From contig NC_059075.1 in assembly GCF_020497125.1 (NCBI RefSeq), positions 106,307,222-106,371,221 of the forward strand: a stretch of 64,000 nt of DNA, read 5' to 3'. This document shows, piece by piece, positions 26,801 through 38,893 of this stretch; positions within the stretch are counted from its first letter, which is position 1, and each line of letters starts with the position of its first letter. The notes beneath the pieces are model-generated. The model worked only from the letters and a program-made list of their open reading frames with translations. It made no database searches and was not told the DNA's origin. A program made the translations under genes and the position numbers. The stretch comes from Mauremys mutica (Eukaryota > Chordata > Testudines > Geoemydidae).

Positions 26801-27355
26801 AGTTATGGTCTGGCTCTGTTTCTGTACCTTCCAGAAAGGTTTCAGAGAATGGTGGGACCAATGTCCCTGAACTGAAAATTCCCACCTGTCTCTTGTGTGT
26901 CTGTCAAGGAAAGAGTGGAGAAAGCCAAATTGAAACAAACCAACCCACTTCTACATCAATTTCATCTTATTATCTAAGGGCCTTCAGATGGTATAAATTG
27001 GTGTAGCTACACCAGCTGAGGATCTGGCCTTAAATTTCTCCTTTGTGCTATCAAAACACTCCAACTATCTACATCAGTGTGAGATTTAGAACTATACAGG
27101 ATGGTACAAGATGAAATTTTCTTGATTGTTATTCAAAAAATGGCTACATGTATTTTTAGTTGAACTGTAAAATCCTTCCTTGATTTAATAATTGTATTGA
27201 GCTGTGGGGGCCCCAATCCTGCAACTGGTAGCATGTGGGATATAGTGCTGTACCAGCCTGGAGCCCCAGTAAAACCAGTGGGGCTCTGCTCGGGCACAGC
27301 AATCCACGCACACATTATCCACTGCAGGATCAAGGCCTAATTCTTCATGGATAAG
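23812..27355. other. Non-coding DNA with a MIR-like relic and simple repeats
   Basis: No gene is seen. A CA tract lies at 25,514-25,540 and an ATT tract at 26,284-26,312. An antisense MIR-like SINE lies at about 26,290-26,580, including GGTCCCTATCATGCTAGGTA and AGGTTACGCAGGAAGTC. A palindromic relic arm lies near 26,985-27,035 (CAGCTGAGGATCTGGCC). Confidence 0.4.
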
Positions 27356-27521
27356 CAGGGCCGGATTTCCAATTAGACACAGTAGGTACGTGCCTAGGGT
27401 CACCGGCGTTCTAGGGGCGCCTTACCTCTCTAAAAGTGTGTGCAACACGACGGTCAGTTGTAGGCAGCGAGGCGCTGAAGATGCTGTGCCTAGGGGCATG
27501 TAAGGTGTAAATCCGGCCCTG
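27356..27521. mobile_element. hAT-like MITE, 166 bp
   Basis: CAGGGCCGGATTTCCAATTA and GTAAATCCGGCCCTG are inverted termini. The flanks TGGATAAG (27,348-27,355) and TGGATAAA (27,522-27,529) match at seven of eight bases, a hAT-type duplication. No coding capacity. Confidence 0.75.
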
Positions 27522-27529
27522 TGGATAAA

Positions 27530-29236
27530 GCCAAAAATGCTGCCAGCCCCTTTCCTTTCACATGTCAGTAGGCCCATATTTCCCTGCTCTGACATCACTA
27601 CATTCTTCACTCCATCTTTATAAGATTCATAAACTCACACAGAGCAACTCGATTTGGGAATGGGAGACTATGGCCCTGATCCTGCAAACACTTGTGCATT
27701 TGCTTAACATTAAGCATGTGAGCACTGGTAGATTTCAGTGGCCTTGATGGTCACCTGATGCAGTTCTTGATGCAGTACAGGTTGTCGTTGTCCTAGAATG
27801 GCATAATGCCAACTCTGCACATCAACAAATGGCTTGTACAAGCTGAGGATGTAGTGAGTGTGTGATGGAGAAGACAACTAGTCTAAGGAGTGATATTGCA
27901 ATGAGTAGCACCTTCACCTCTTTTCTCCCTTCACCTTTCATGCAACTTAGGTCAGCAGAAGGCAAAAGAGTAGACCCAGTCTCCTCTCCTGGAGAAATAG
28001 GTCGGGGGGGGGGGGAAACGTTTTACACGGGTCTGCCTCAGGTAGAGATTTGGCTTTCTAGGGACCCACCAGCAGGGGCCTGAAGCAACCTGAGGGCTGG
28101 GTGAAAAGATGAGCCTACCAGAGGAGCTGGCTGGTGGTGGTATACTTTGACTCCCAATCTAGAAGTCCCTTCTGTGCAGTACTCCCATCTGTAGGGTCCA
28201 TCCTGGTAGAGGAGTGACAGAAATCCGCTGGAATGAATATAAAAGAGAATTCTCTATTGAGGCTGCTGGACACAGACAGGACCCTGTAGTGCTCTCTGGC
28301 TTTCTAGTTCCCAGACTAAAGAGAGCCTCTATTGCCTAATGTCATTAAACAGGATCCACAGGGGTTTCCTGACACTCTAGGGGAGCATGTCCACTGCATG
28401 GAAATATCTCTATTCCTTCCCACATGAGAGTAGCTGATGTCCCAAGGAGTGCTAGCATGGGCTGCAGTGGTGAGAAATCCTCATTGTGCTTTGTTGCAAA
28501 GCTGTCCATGATAGAGTGCCCCCTCTAGGAGTTACATGGGGAGTAAACACATGTGAGTCCAACTATCCCCCACCCTAGCAGGTGTTGTAGAGGGCTGGTG
28601 CTCCATCCTCGGACTGAGGCCTCTGGAGTCTCATCCGTTCTCGGGGTCCCCTGCAAAACCACAGAACAGCCCGCAGTAAGTAAATGGGGTGAAACAAAAG
28701 AAAGGAAAAGAAAAAACCTGCAGGAAAAACCCTGGGAATATCACTGTCTACTTCAGAGGCCACTGAGGTTCCACTATAAGTCAGTCCTCTTTCCCCCTCT
28801 GCTCAGGAGTCCTGCACCAGGTATCCACTAAGAGGGGCTCTGCAGTCTGTCACTCTTCTCTTCAGAGCTGGAGAGGCTCAACAGCCTGTTCCCTTCCTCG
28901 GGTTCCCTCTCTTTTAACTCCTCCTTCAGTCCTGCCATGATTTGCCGGTGTGGAGGGGCAGGGCTATTCCAGCCCAAAGCAGCTCCTTAACCCCTTCCAT
29001 CCTAGTGAGGAGTTTATATATTCCGTTATATACATGGGGCAGGCCACAGTCTGGCTGCAAATTAAGTCCTGTCTAGCTCTTGATTGTGTTGCTTCTGTGG
29101 TTGCCAGCCACGCAGTGTGAGTCTAACTACTTCAAGTATGGATAGGGATTGTGCCTTTTTATTTTCTGAACCTTGGACAACTACATAATTTATTAATAAC
29201 CAAGTGTAAGCGTGGTAATAATTTACAAATGTCTGA
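27530..29236. other. Anonymous non-coding DNA
   Basis: No gene is seen. A palindromic relic arm lies at 27,665-27,740 (GGCCCTGATCCTGCAAACAC). The stretch 28,550-28,990 is C/T-rich and may be an unidentified repeat, but I find no termini. Confidence 0.3.
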
Positions 29237-29469
29237 GGGTAGGTCTGCAGTGCAGGCAAAGGTGTGACTGCAGTGCAGTAGCACAGGTGAACATGGGACG
29301 TACAAGCCCACCCAGGAGTCTGGATATGTACTCAAGCATCTAGCCTGTGCAGTCTCCTGCACCATCACAGCTTCACTGCTATTGTTATTTCAGCTAGGTA
29401 GATCAAAGCTAGCTTGGATATGTCTACAAGTGCTGCACTCACCCCTCTGATTGCAGTGAAGACATACCC
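29237..29469. mobile_element. Foldback MITE of the GGTATGTCTACACTGCA type
   Basis: GGGTAGGTCTGCAGTGCA at the left mirrors ATTGCAGTGAAGACATACCC at the right. The termini match those of the elements at 40,714-40,991 and 55,438-55,723. No clear TSD is visible at this copy. Confidence 0.55.
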
Positions 29470-30795
29470 AGAGTCTTCACATGCCCTCTTCTGTACTCTG
29501 TTGAGTGAATAGGTACAGGCTCTGAACCCCCTAGACTAAGGATCATGCGTGTTTGTATAGTTTCCTGTCAAGGGGCAGTCATTAGACTCTAGGAGGGGTT
29601 TTTTTGTGCAGCTTTCCATGTGAACATAGCCTCCCACATGGATTTCAGCAGCATCCCCAGGCAAGAGTCTCTGAGATTGCTGAAAATTCTGATTTGATGA
29701 AAGATCTTCTTGTCTCAACAGGTACTATGGTTTCATCAAACCATGTACTGACAAGCATATGGGATGATGTTTATATGCTCACTTTACTTCTTGTTTGCAC
29801 AGTGCTTTGAAGATATAAAATATCATAGGAATGCTAGCTTTATTTATTTATTTATTACAGTTATTATCTTACTCTCCCCTAGTTTTGAACAGCGGTTATT
29901 CATGAGAAATCTGTGCAACAAGTGGGAGTTTTTCAAACCTTTTCTGATCAGATTGTGTCCAATCACATGATGCAAGGTGTCTCAATGTAACCTTGCTATG
30001 ATGCAAAAGCAAATAGGCTGGTGTATGACAACTGGAGAAGCCAGCAGGTATTTACAGAAGAGCCAGCAATACAAATACAACATCCATCCACCATACAAAG
30101 AATAATAAACAAAAATAATAATTGATAATAATAAGGCCTTTTGGCTGATTGCAGATGTCGTGTAATTGCGGGGGCGGTTGCTAGAATCTTCCATGGAGAT
30201 GCAGGATTATTTTTGCTGTTTTACTCTATCGGTTCAGGTAAGTTCTCTTAGTTCCAACATTCAAGCCTATCTCTGAGGTAGAGGGAACATGCTCTACAGG
30301 GAAAACCTTAGGAACAACCACATTCAAACAAAAGCTTATGTTTACATTTTATTTTTGTTACTTAAGTTAGTGATAAAGGGAAACCCCAGGCAGGGGGAAA
30401 TTTGAACCACTTCCAGTGTCTGATGCGTTAAGAGCAGGGTGAGATGTAAAAACACTTGCTTTCTGAAGGAATCTGTGTATATATTCCTAAGGGAGATAAT
30501 GAATAACATCTATTTTACTATTTTTGAAGATATAATAATAATACATTAGTGGGTCTATGTTGAAAGCTATGGCATTGGTGTTTTCTCCTGAGATATGTGC
30601 ACGTTATGCACTATAACTGTCTGTCCCGCTTGATGCTTGGAAAACTGTCCTTTAGAAGATGTTTTCCAAGCTGCTTGGCAAATGGCACTTGCACCTTTTC
30701 TCAGTGTAGATCAACTGATAGGTTTCTTTCTTCAGTCCTTCATTCCTTTCTATTTTCTTCTTTTCCTTTTATCTTTTCTTCTTTCCCTCTCCCCC

Positions 30796-31769
30796 TGTCA
30801 GGACTGAATCCCCACTCTGGCACTTCGAGTGCAGAAGGTGGAGGCCTGCAAGGATTCTAAAAAATACTACTTGTCACTCCAGGTTTGTATTAAACTCCCA
30901 AGGTTACAGCTTTTCTCTGACCTTGGCTTGGTAAACACAGCCACCACCCAAATGCAAAAAACCCCTTGGACCCAGGAAGGTACACTTGGGAATTCCTCCC
31001 TGTAGGGTACCCTCAAGCCAACTTTCACACACCCCGCTCCCCAGGGAAGAGCTGAGGAAAAAAACAAAGGAAATTAGCTGTTGCTACCAGCTAATCAAAC
31101 AACATGCACAAACCTCTTGGTCCTGCTTTGTGCAGGGGGTTAGACTAGATGACCTCCTGAGGTCCCTTCCAACCCTGATAGTCTATGACACCAAAAATCC
31201 AATCCTGTTCCTAAAAAAGGTAAATTTTATTAAAAACAAAAGGGAAGAAAATAATCTGGAATTTAGGCTTTTGCTAGATTTTAAAAGAGCAATTCCAAAA
31301 ATTAAGCACCCAAAATAGCTTTCTTGGGGGTTTAGCTTAAAAGTTACAAGCAAACAAAAGCATCTTGGGTTAGCACATAGGAGATCCACAAGCCAAAATA
31401 AAGAAATAAACCCGATCATGTTTATCTAAATGTTTCCTATCCAAATGATTCCTTCTAGGTATGGAAGATAATTTTTCATACCTGGTTCAAACCTTACACG
31501 GCATTACTGCTTATAGCATTGCTGCTCCGTGTCCCTGCAGCCCAGAGAGACGGCAGACAAAGGGAAAGTTTCTGTCCCAATTTTAAAAAGTTCTAGTCTT
31601 CCCATTGGCTCTTTTGGTCAGGTGCCCTTTTCTTTGCCTGGGGGACTTTTTTAACTCTTTACAGGTAAAACAAGCAGAGAACAGCTACACCAAGAGGGAT
31701 TTTACAGCTAACTGACTGGCTGGGTGTCCATCAAAGGGAGTTACCCCCCCCCACCCTTCATTTATCACA
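30796..31769 (-). mobile_element. Probable solo LTR, 974 bp, with a nested SINE/CR1 tail
   Basis: Read on the + strand the block begins TGTCAGGACTGAATCCCC and ends TTTATCACA, giving TG...CA ends. It is flanked by CCCCC on both sides, a compatible but low-complexity TSD. An AATAAA lies on the minus strand at 31,226-31,231, which favours that orientation, though an AATAAA also occurs on the + strand near 31,396. The fragment at 31,119-31,188 interrupts it. I recognise the layout as a repeat common in turtles, from memory only. Confidence 0.5.
31119..31188 (+). repeat. SINE/CR1 3' tail nested in an LTR
   Basis: GGTCCTGCTTTGTGCAGGGG, then GACTAGATGACCTCCTGAGG and TCCCTTCCAACCCTGATAG, is the tail shared by CR1 LINEs and their partner SINEs. 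No tRNA-like head is present. Confidence 0.7.
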
Positions 31770-32330
31770 CCCCCATATTTTTTTAATCTTCAGTTATTCT
31801 TTCTCACCCACCCTTCCTTTCTTTACTTCCATTCCTTCCCCTTTAAAATCAGATGCAGCACCATGGTAATAAGCCAGGTTCTTTGAACATTTCTAATGTT
31901 GTCTTTGAAAACTTGACTGGCAGATACTGCATATGAGGGATTTATAAATACCTAGCAGCTGTATGTTGTAATTAGCTTCATTAATTGATACTGTCGTTAA
32001 GCTAATATGTTATAGATGGTTGGCCTTGTGACTGCCCTCTGCTTCTAAATAATTTGGGTAAATTTCCAGCTGTCGATATGGGATAGAGAGGTTATTTATT
32101 TTTTAAGTAGCTTACGCCTGATTCTGGGATTTTTTTACTCAGACAAAAGTTCCACTGTTCCTTTGCCCTGGTTCTTCCCCAAATCTATGAGCTGCCCCCA
32201 CTCATATCACTGGGAGTTTTGCCAATGACTTCAAGGAAAGCAGAATCAGACCTAGAATAAGCCCCCGCCTTGTGTACACACAAAGTGTACGGCTTTAACT
32301 TTAAAGTTGTAGTTAACGAGGACAACCCCC

Positions 32331-32460
32331 CTAATGTGGATGCAGTTATACCCCAATAAATGTTCTTATACTGGTAGAGCTTATTCCTGTATGGGAAAAG
32401 GGAATAAGCTCTACCGGTATAAGGTACCATTGTATCAGCATAACTACATCCACACTTGGG
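32331..32460. repeat. Foldback MITE with a strong central hairpin
   Basis: CTTATACTGGTAGAGCTTAT with TCC (32,364-32,386) is mirrored by GGAATAAGCTCTACCGGTAT with AAG just downstream, differing at one base. Outer arms AATGTGGATGCAGTTATACC and CATAACTACATCCACACTTG extend the pairing. A second, unrelated hAT-like relic may occupy 32,540-32,760. Confidence 0.55.
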
Positions 32461-33899
32461 ATTGTAATGGTATAACTACATTTGGTCAAAAATGACACCC
32501 CTGACCAACATAGTTATACAGCTACAAAAACTGTATGTAGATCATGTCTTAGGTCACTTCTACCTGTACAGCGCTGCAGCATGTCTGAAGAGCTCTCCCA
32601 TCGGCATAATAAAATCACCTCTGCGAATGGCAGAATCTATGTCAGTGGGAGAAGCTGTCCTGCCGACATAGCGCTGTGCACACGAGCACTTACGTTGATG
32701 TAATTTACGTTGCTCAGCGTGGCGGGTTATTCACACCCCTGAGTAACATAAGTTATGACATTTTGGAAGGTGTGGTGTGATGGAGAAGAAAAGACAGGGC
32801 ATTTGGATGACTACAATGCTGTCCTATTGGAGATGCATTTTACTGTGTTGCTGATGGTACTGGGATCAGCTGATTGGTTGGTTGAAATAATTATATCGAG
32901 TGGCTGGTGAGGAAAATAATGTTTACAGAACCTAATGGATTCCACTTGTTGAGTTAGTGACACCTCTATTCTATTTAATTCACATATATACATACTGTTA
33001 CTATCATTTCAAGGCTGCATTTCTGGACCTGTCTTACCACATTTCGCTAAAACGTCAAGACAGCCAAGGTCATGGCTGAGCAATGCGTTTTCACTTTCCA
33101 AACTGTAAACAAATTACTTTGCCACACACTGTATTGCACTCTCCCCATTAGAAATACTTCTTTACATTTGCTTACCAAGCTTCTTTCCTTCTCTCAACAC
33201 CAGGCATTTTAAAAAGAATTATTTGTGTTCATTTCCATATTCAAATCTTGGATCTTCACAAATAAAGATCATCTTTGCTGTTGACTCGTGGTGATGATAT
33301 TTTCTAGACATTGTATATGTGTCATTATGTTACTTGGGGTGTGGTCTGATAGTCAGAGCAGGGTACTGGGAGTCAGAACTGCTCAAAGCCATTGACTTCA
33401 AGCAAGGCATTTGTAGCAGGTTTGTAACCCTACAGTCCAGCTCACTAAGGCTCAGTGCATAACAGAGTGAGTCTGGTCTCTGCTGCTTCCTCTGTGCTTC
33501 AGGAGGGAAGTGATCTGTTGCAGCTCGTTTGCTGGTTCAGATAACTTTCCCCTCTGACCTGGCTCCAGTCACAGGCTGGCAGTTGAAGGATGGAGCTATG
33601 GTTCTGCCCACCCCTTGCTCATTCTTGCATATTCCCCAACTGTTTTTTTTGAGGATGGGAGTAGCAGTGGCAGGCTGGGGGGTGCTGCTCTCCCTCCTTG
33701 CAGATTCTGGCAATGTGGGTGGCCCATGCAAGGAGTAAAGGAGTCCTTTAAGTTCCTTGATCTGCCCCTTACGTGCAGTTGAGTTCGCAATCTGGACCCA
33801 TAAAATGGGATTTTCAAAAGTGCTCAGTGTTGGCCTAATTCTGCTTCCTTTAAATCAGTTGGAGCAGCGTAGGGGAACAGTGGAGCATTTTTGGAAATC

Positions 33900-34060
33900 T
33901 CATTCTTAATCCCTCATTGCCGCAGTTTAGCAATCTGTAAAATGGATATTATAGCAATAATATGTACCTAAATCCTATCATTAATGTCTGTAAAAGCACA
34001 TTGCCAGCCTCAGAGGAAAGGGCCTATTAGTGCAAAGCACTGCCATTATTGTTACAATAC
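33900..34060 (+). repeat. MIR-like SINE relics, sense
   Basis: CCGCAGTTTAGCAATCTGTA and AAATGGATATTATAGCAAT follow the MIR order in sense. A further fragment at about 34,405-34,490 has GTGGACAGAGCACTGGACTA and CTCAGGAGGCATGAATTC, resembling the MIR head. Confidence 0.5.
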
Positions 34061-34750
34061 ATGCTACGGTATATCCAGAGCTTTCCTTAAGGATAAGAGT
34101 CAACTGCATTATTATTCTTGCTGAGAATCTAGAGGATGAAGATGAAATTAAAGTATCATCTTGTTCAGCTTTCTCTGGCTTCACCCAAGCTATCAGCACA
34201 ATGAACTTGCCATTTCTTTGGTGTGTATGTGTACTGCTGCCCTCTGCTGAATGGAATCAGGCCTGTTTAGGTATCGGAGGCTATTATAACCCCAGTAATA
34301 GGGCAGGGACTGCTATTTACTGTATACTTGTACAGTGACTAGCACTATCACTGAAACCAAGTTGTTTGTTATGGGGTTTTGTAAGAATAATATTTAGAGG
34401 CATATGATATGTCAGAGTGGACAGAGCACTGGACTAGTACTCAGGAGGCATGAATTCTGTACTTGCCACTAACTACTGTGATGGGAATGATAAATAATTA
34501 AGGGAGATTCTTTTAGCTCAGGTAGTAGAGGTCTGTGTTTATGCCATATGTATGCAGAGAAGACGGTGTGTAATGTTAGCGCTTAATCCTATGTTCCCAC
34601 AGACTCTGGGTTAGACCCTCTGGCACTCTGAATATGATTATGGTCTGTGGGGACTGCTTCACCCCAGGGTTATTTATTCTTTCCTTCCTTCCCTTTTCTC
34701 TCCAAAACCCATCACGTCGTGTGTTTTTTTTTTAATCTTTGTGCCTATAA

Positions 34751-34810
34751 ATACATACGTACGTGTGTGTTTGTGTGTGTGCGTGCGTGTGTGTGTACTG
34801 TATATATAAA
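34751..34810. repeat. Alternating purine-pyrimidine simple repeat
   Basis: A TACGTACGTGTGTGT-type run continues as GTGTGTGCGTGCGTGTGTGT and then TATATATA. It is a microsatellite with the composition of potential Z-DNA. Confidence 0.7.
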
Positions 34811-37240
34811 CTCTAAATTGTGCTGAGTTTGGAACTGTTAAACAACAGCATCTCTATGGTCTGCTTTTGTAATATAGACGAAATTGTCCCCAGAATGAAC
34901 TGTCAGCTTCGCCCTCCCCAGCCCCATTAAAACACTATAGATCTTTTTGGTATGGTTCCCTTTTGGTCCAAATTATTTGAGTGCAACTATAATGGCTCGA
35001 TCCTCAGCTGGTGTAAATCAGCATCGCTCTATTGGAGTTCTTGGAACTAGTCCAGTTTACAGCCGTGCAGGATCTAGCCTTAGATCACTGTTGTTATATT
35101 CATTTGATGTGCTTTGTTCCTGCTAAAAGTGATAGTGCAGCAGCCACAGCCATCCCCTATTTTGTAATCTTAATGTCCTTTTCCTGCAATAGAAAAAAGA
35201 TTAGGCAGGCAACCCACCCGGTGGCTGTAGTGTGACTCCACTTCAAACTGTCTGTCATCTTTCACCAGTTCCCCCTACTGCTTCCTCTTCACTGTGGAGA
35301 TAATGGAAGAGTTTCCTGTGAGCTCATATCTCTTTCTGATAAATGGCTGAGATCTGTATTGAAAAGCATTGTCTAGCTGCTCTTACGTTGTGATAAAGGA
35401 ATTCTGTAACTGTCTGCATTGTGTTTTGCTTCCTTTCAACCAGAGTATAGCTGAACGGGTCAGGACCATATCCTTGGCTGGGCCAAGGCTCTGCTCAGAA
35501 CTGCTGAGGAAGTTCGGGAGGCAAAGATAATTTTTCAAACCCCCTTTGCGTTTTTCCTAGCCCCTGGAGGTGATGGAGGCTAATCTGTCCCATGGCATAA
35601 ATTATGACCTGCTACAGTGGCCCCTACAGGCCTCTTGGGGATTGCAGGAGCACAGCACGCTCCAGCCACACTCTCTGCCTCCACTGGCATGCGCCCCTCT
35701 GATTGGGGAAGTGGCATGGATGACCTAGAGCATGCTATGCTGCATGAGCCAGGGATTCCTCCCAGATAATCCTCAACTGCCTGCATAGGGAAGCTCTGTG
35801 GTCCCTACACCCAAAGATTCCAAGGTGTAGGGTTTGTATGATTGCAAAAATTGGTACTATTCAGTTTTTTTGCTTAAATCCTTCCATTTAATTATATAAA
35901 AATCCTGGACCAGTATAGCTCGACTCTAATCTTTAAAGTGATATCAAAGCTCCTCCCACTAAATCTAGCATTGCTTTCAGCTTTGTGGGTTTTAAGGAGT
36001 TGTATTGCCAGCTTTCTGCCTGAGAGACCGGGGGCCAGATTCTGCTCTTGCTTACATTGGTGTCAGTCAGAAGTAACTCCACTGAAGCCTATAGAGTTAC
36101 CCCAGTATAAGAGTGGTGTAAGTGAGAACCTGATCCAGGCCCTAGGTATCGGATGTTTCCAGATAACCACTGAAATATATTGGATACTGTTAAGAAGAGT
36201 TTGTAATCTGTGCAGAGCATATTAAAGTCACTTGAGGAGCTTCCTTTCTCATCTAAATGAATTCAGCAGCAAAATGTGCAGTGCATTATAATTGCATTAT
36301 TTCTGTGATCCTCCCAGGCTTTTGCTTATGGTTGATAAGTAACGCAATGACTTATCTCATCCAGCTCCATGGAAGTAGCAGCCTGACAGCAGGCGCACAA
36401 GGATGCACGCTCACAGGATGCTCTCCTGGAGTAACTGAGCAGACAGCAATAGTGCTATTGTAGTAACTATTTGGATAGCTAGAAAACTTGCTGTGTTCTC
36501 AGCAAAGTCAAGTGCGTGTGCGAGCTACACCTGGAAATCTCCTTTTGGCCCTCCCTGGGGAGTACGGGGAGAAATCACCACAGAGGGAATCTTCCCCTAG
36601 CTCTGACTGCTGCATAGCTGAGCTTTGGATCTGCTCTGAATAGGCTGGTGTGGAAGGAGTGATTGAGTGGGCACAGGGTGGGGCCAGTACATCCAAGTTT
36701 ATGTAGATCCATGCAGCAGCCTCAAAACACTGGAACAGGGCAAGTGCCAGTATGCTGCAGAGGGCCTGTACTGGGGCTGAGGATGCCAGCCCCCCGACCT
36801 CTGCAGAATTCCATGCACAGAGCTCGGTTCCTCCAGATTTGGATAATACAGGATGAATTCCACCCTAAATGTGCTTTGCAGGTTGTAGGGAATAACTGCC
36901 TTTCTCCCCTAGAAAATGTAATTTTAAATCTGTAACTGAAACAACTGCAGTGTGGTCCTTTAGCCACTGGGATGGGAAAATGTGATGCTTTAGTGACGCT
37001 TATGAAAAATATACGTGTTAATCTCCATTTGAATCTGATGGATGGTCACCACTTCAAAGTAAGTGTAGTTGGCGTGCCAGACATAAACTACTACTTTACA
37101 AGGGGTGCTTGTATACAACAGAGTCCAGAAATCTGAGACGCTAGACCAGGGACTTATAAGGATCTTTTCAAAAATAGATGCACTTCCTTCAAATGTATTT
37201 GGCCTGGCTTATCGAACCCTCCCTGTTAAGACCCCTGATG
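34811..37240. other. Anonymous non-coding DNA with palindromic relics
   Basis: No gene is seen. At 34,995-35,085 GATCCTCAGCTGGTGTAAAT and TTTACAGCCGTGCAGGATCT form the two arms of a relic. A similar pair lies at 36,035-36,140. Other open frames are under 100 codons and have no domains. Confidence 0.35.
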
Positions 37241-37672
37241 TTTAGATTGCCTGTTTGGATATGAAAGAGGAGACAAGAAAGCAAGAGACTGGAATTCTCA
37301 CCGCCATTGGAACAGCTTACCAAGAGACATGGTGGATTCTCTATCTCCCGGAATCTCTCAAACAAAGGTTGAATGTCTTTCTAAATGAGTTACTCTAGTT
37401 CAACCACAATTTATTTGACTTGATATAGGAACTATTAGTTGAAATTCTATGGCCTATGTTCTGCAGGAGGTCAGACTATACTTAGACTATATGCTCCTTG
37501 GGGCAGGGGCCATGTTTTTGTTCTGTTTGTACAGCGCCTAGCACAATGGGGCCCTGATTCATGACTGGGGCTTCTAGGCACTACTGCAATATAAATAATA
37601 ATGAAAAACGAGAAGGTCGAGAGGTGATCATAGTGGTCTCTTCTGGCCACGAAATCTATGAAATAACTCATC
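37241..37672 (+). repeat. CR1 3' end, interrupted by another short repeat
   Basis: Sense CR1 features include ACAGCTTACCAAGAGACATG, TAGTTCAACCACAATTTATT and CTGCAGGAGGTCAGACTA, and the tail TGGTCTCTTCTGGCC with GAAATCTATGAA closes it. Between about 37,488 and 37,607 a different repeat intervenes. It contains TTGTACAGCGCCTAGCACAA and ends AATATAAATAATAATGA, another common amniote relic. Confidence 0.65.
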
Positions 37673-37676
37673 ATTA

Positions 37677-38893
37677 ATGGAGAAATGGTCTGAAGTTGAT
37701 AGGGTGAAATTCAATAAGGACAAATGCAAAGTACTCCCTTTAGGAAGGAACAATCAGTTGCACATATACAAAATGGGAAATGACTGCCTAGGAAGGAGTA
37801 CTGTGGAAAGAGGTCTGGGAGTCATAGTGGATCACAAGCTAAATATGAGTGAACAGTGTAACACTGTTGCCAAAAAAAAAAAAAGCAAACATGATTCTGG
37901 GTTTATTAGCGGGAGAATTGTAAGTAAAGCATGAGAAATAATTCTTATGCTCTACTCTGCGCTGATTAGGCCTCAACTGGCCTATTGTGTCCAGTTCTGG
38001 GCACCACATTTCAGGAAAGATGAGGACAAGTTGGAGAAAGTTCAGAGAACAGGAATAAAAATGATTAAAGGTCTAGAAAACATGACCTATGAGGGAAGAA
38101 TTGGGTTTGTTTAGTCTGGAGAAGAGAAGACTGAGAGTGGACATGAAAACAGTTTGTAAGTACATAAAAGGTTGTTACAAGGAGGCGGGAGAAGAATTGT
38201 TCTTCTTAACCTCAGAGGATAGGACAAGCAATGGGCTTAAATTGCAGCAAGGGCGGTTTAGGTTGGACATTAGGAAAAACTTCCTAACTGTCAGGGTGGT
38301 TAAGCAATGGAATAAATTGCCTAGAAAGGTTGTGGAGTCTCCATCTTGAAGATTTTTAAGAGTACATTAGACAAACACCTGTCTGGGATGGTCTAAGACA
38401 GGGGTCGGCAACCTTTGAGAAGTGGTGTGCCAACTCTTCATTAATTTAAGATTTTGTGTGCCAGTAAAGGGTTTCACGTGCCAGACCGGCAGTGTGGGCA
38501 GCAGACAGAACCCCAGACCGGCAGCAGGCTGAGCGGCTCAGCCTGTTGCCAGTCTGGGGTTCCGTCCGCCGGCCCCGCTCATCCCACTGCTGGCCTGGGT
38601 TCTGGCCATCCAAGCAGGCTGAACGGGGCTGGCAAGGAGCCGGCGGCCGAAACCCCAGACTGGCAGCAGGCTGGGCGGCTCATCCCACTGCTAGTCTGGG
38701 GTTCTCTAATCCAGGCCGGCAGCAGGCTGAGCGGGGCCGGTGGCCAGGACCCCGGCTGGCAGCAGCATGCCACTAAAAATCAGCCCGCGTGCTGCCTTTG
38801 GCATGCATGCCGCAGGTAGCCAACCCCTGGTCTACGATAATACTTAGTCCTGCCATGAGTGCGAGGTCCCTTTCAGTCTTACGATTCTATGAA
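37677..38893 (+). repeat. CR1 LINE, C-terminal ORF2 part and tail, split by a hAT insertion
   Basis: This is a 5'-truncated CR1 in sense. Frames at 37,677-37,934 and 38,089-38,349 encode parts of the CR1 reverse-transcriptase C-terminus: KFNKDKCKVLPLG, ERGLGVIVDHKLNMS, then LGLFSLEKRRLRVDM and FRLDIRKNFLTVRVVKQWN. The two frames are separated by frameshifts and stops, and a run of 13 adenines at 37,872-37,884 lies near the first break. The 3' tail resumes after the hAT element as TTAGTCCTGCCATGAGTG and ends ACGATTCTATGAA. The copy is dead. Confidence 0.85.
38399..38829. mobile_element. hAT-like MITE inserted in the CR1 tail, 431 bp
   Basis: The ends CAGGGGTCGGCAACCTTTGA and GGTAGCCAACCCCTG are inverted. 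The flanks GTCTAAGA (38,391-38,398) and GTCTACGA (38,830-38,837) match at seven of eight bases. The interior is GC-rich, with repeated, partly inverted GGCAGCAGGCTGAGCGG and CCACTGCTGGCCTGGGTT words, which explains open frames of up to 121 codons. Confidence 0.8.

Noticed and set aside
37677..38349. A protein-coding gene from the RT-like frames
   Set aside because: The residues match CR1 ORF2 and the frames are broken by shifts and stops.
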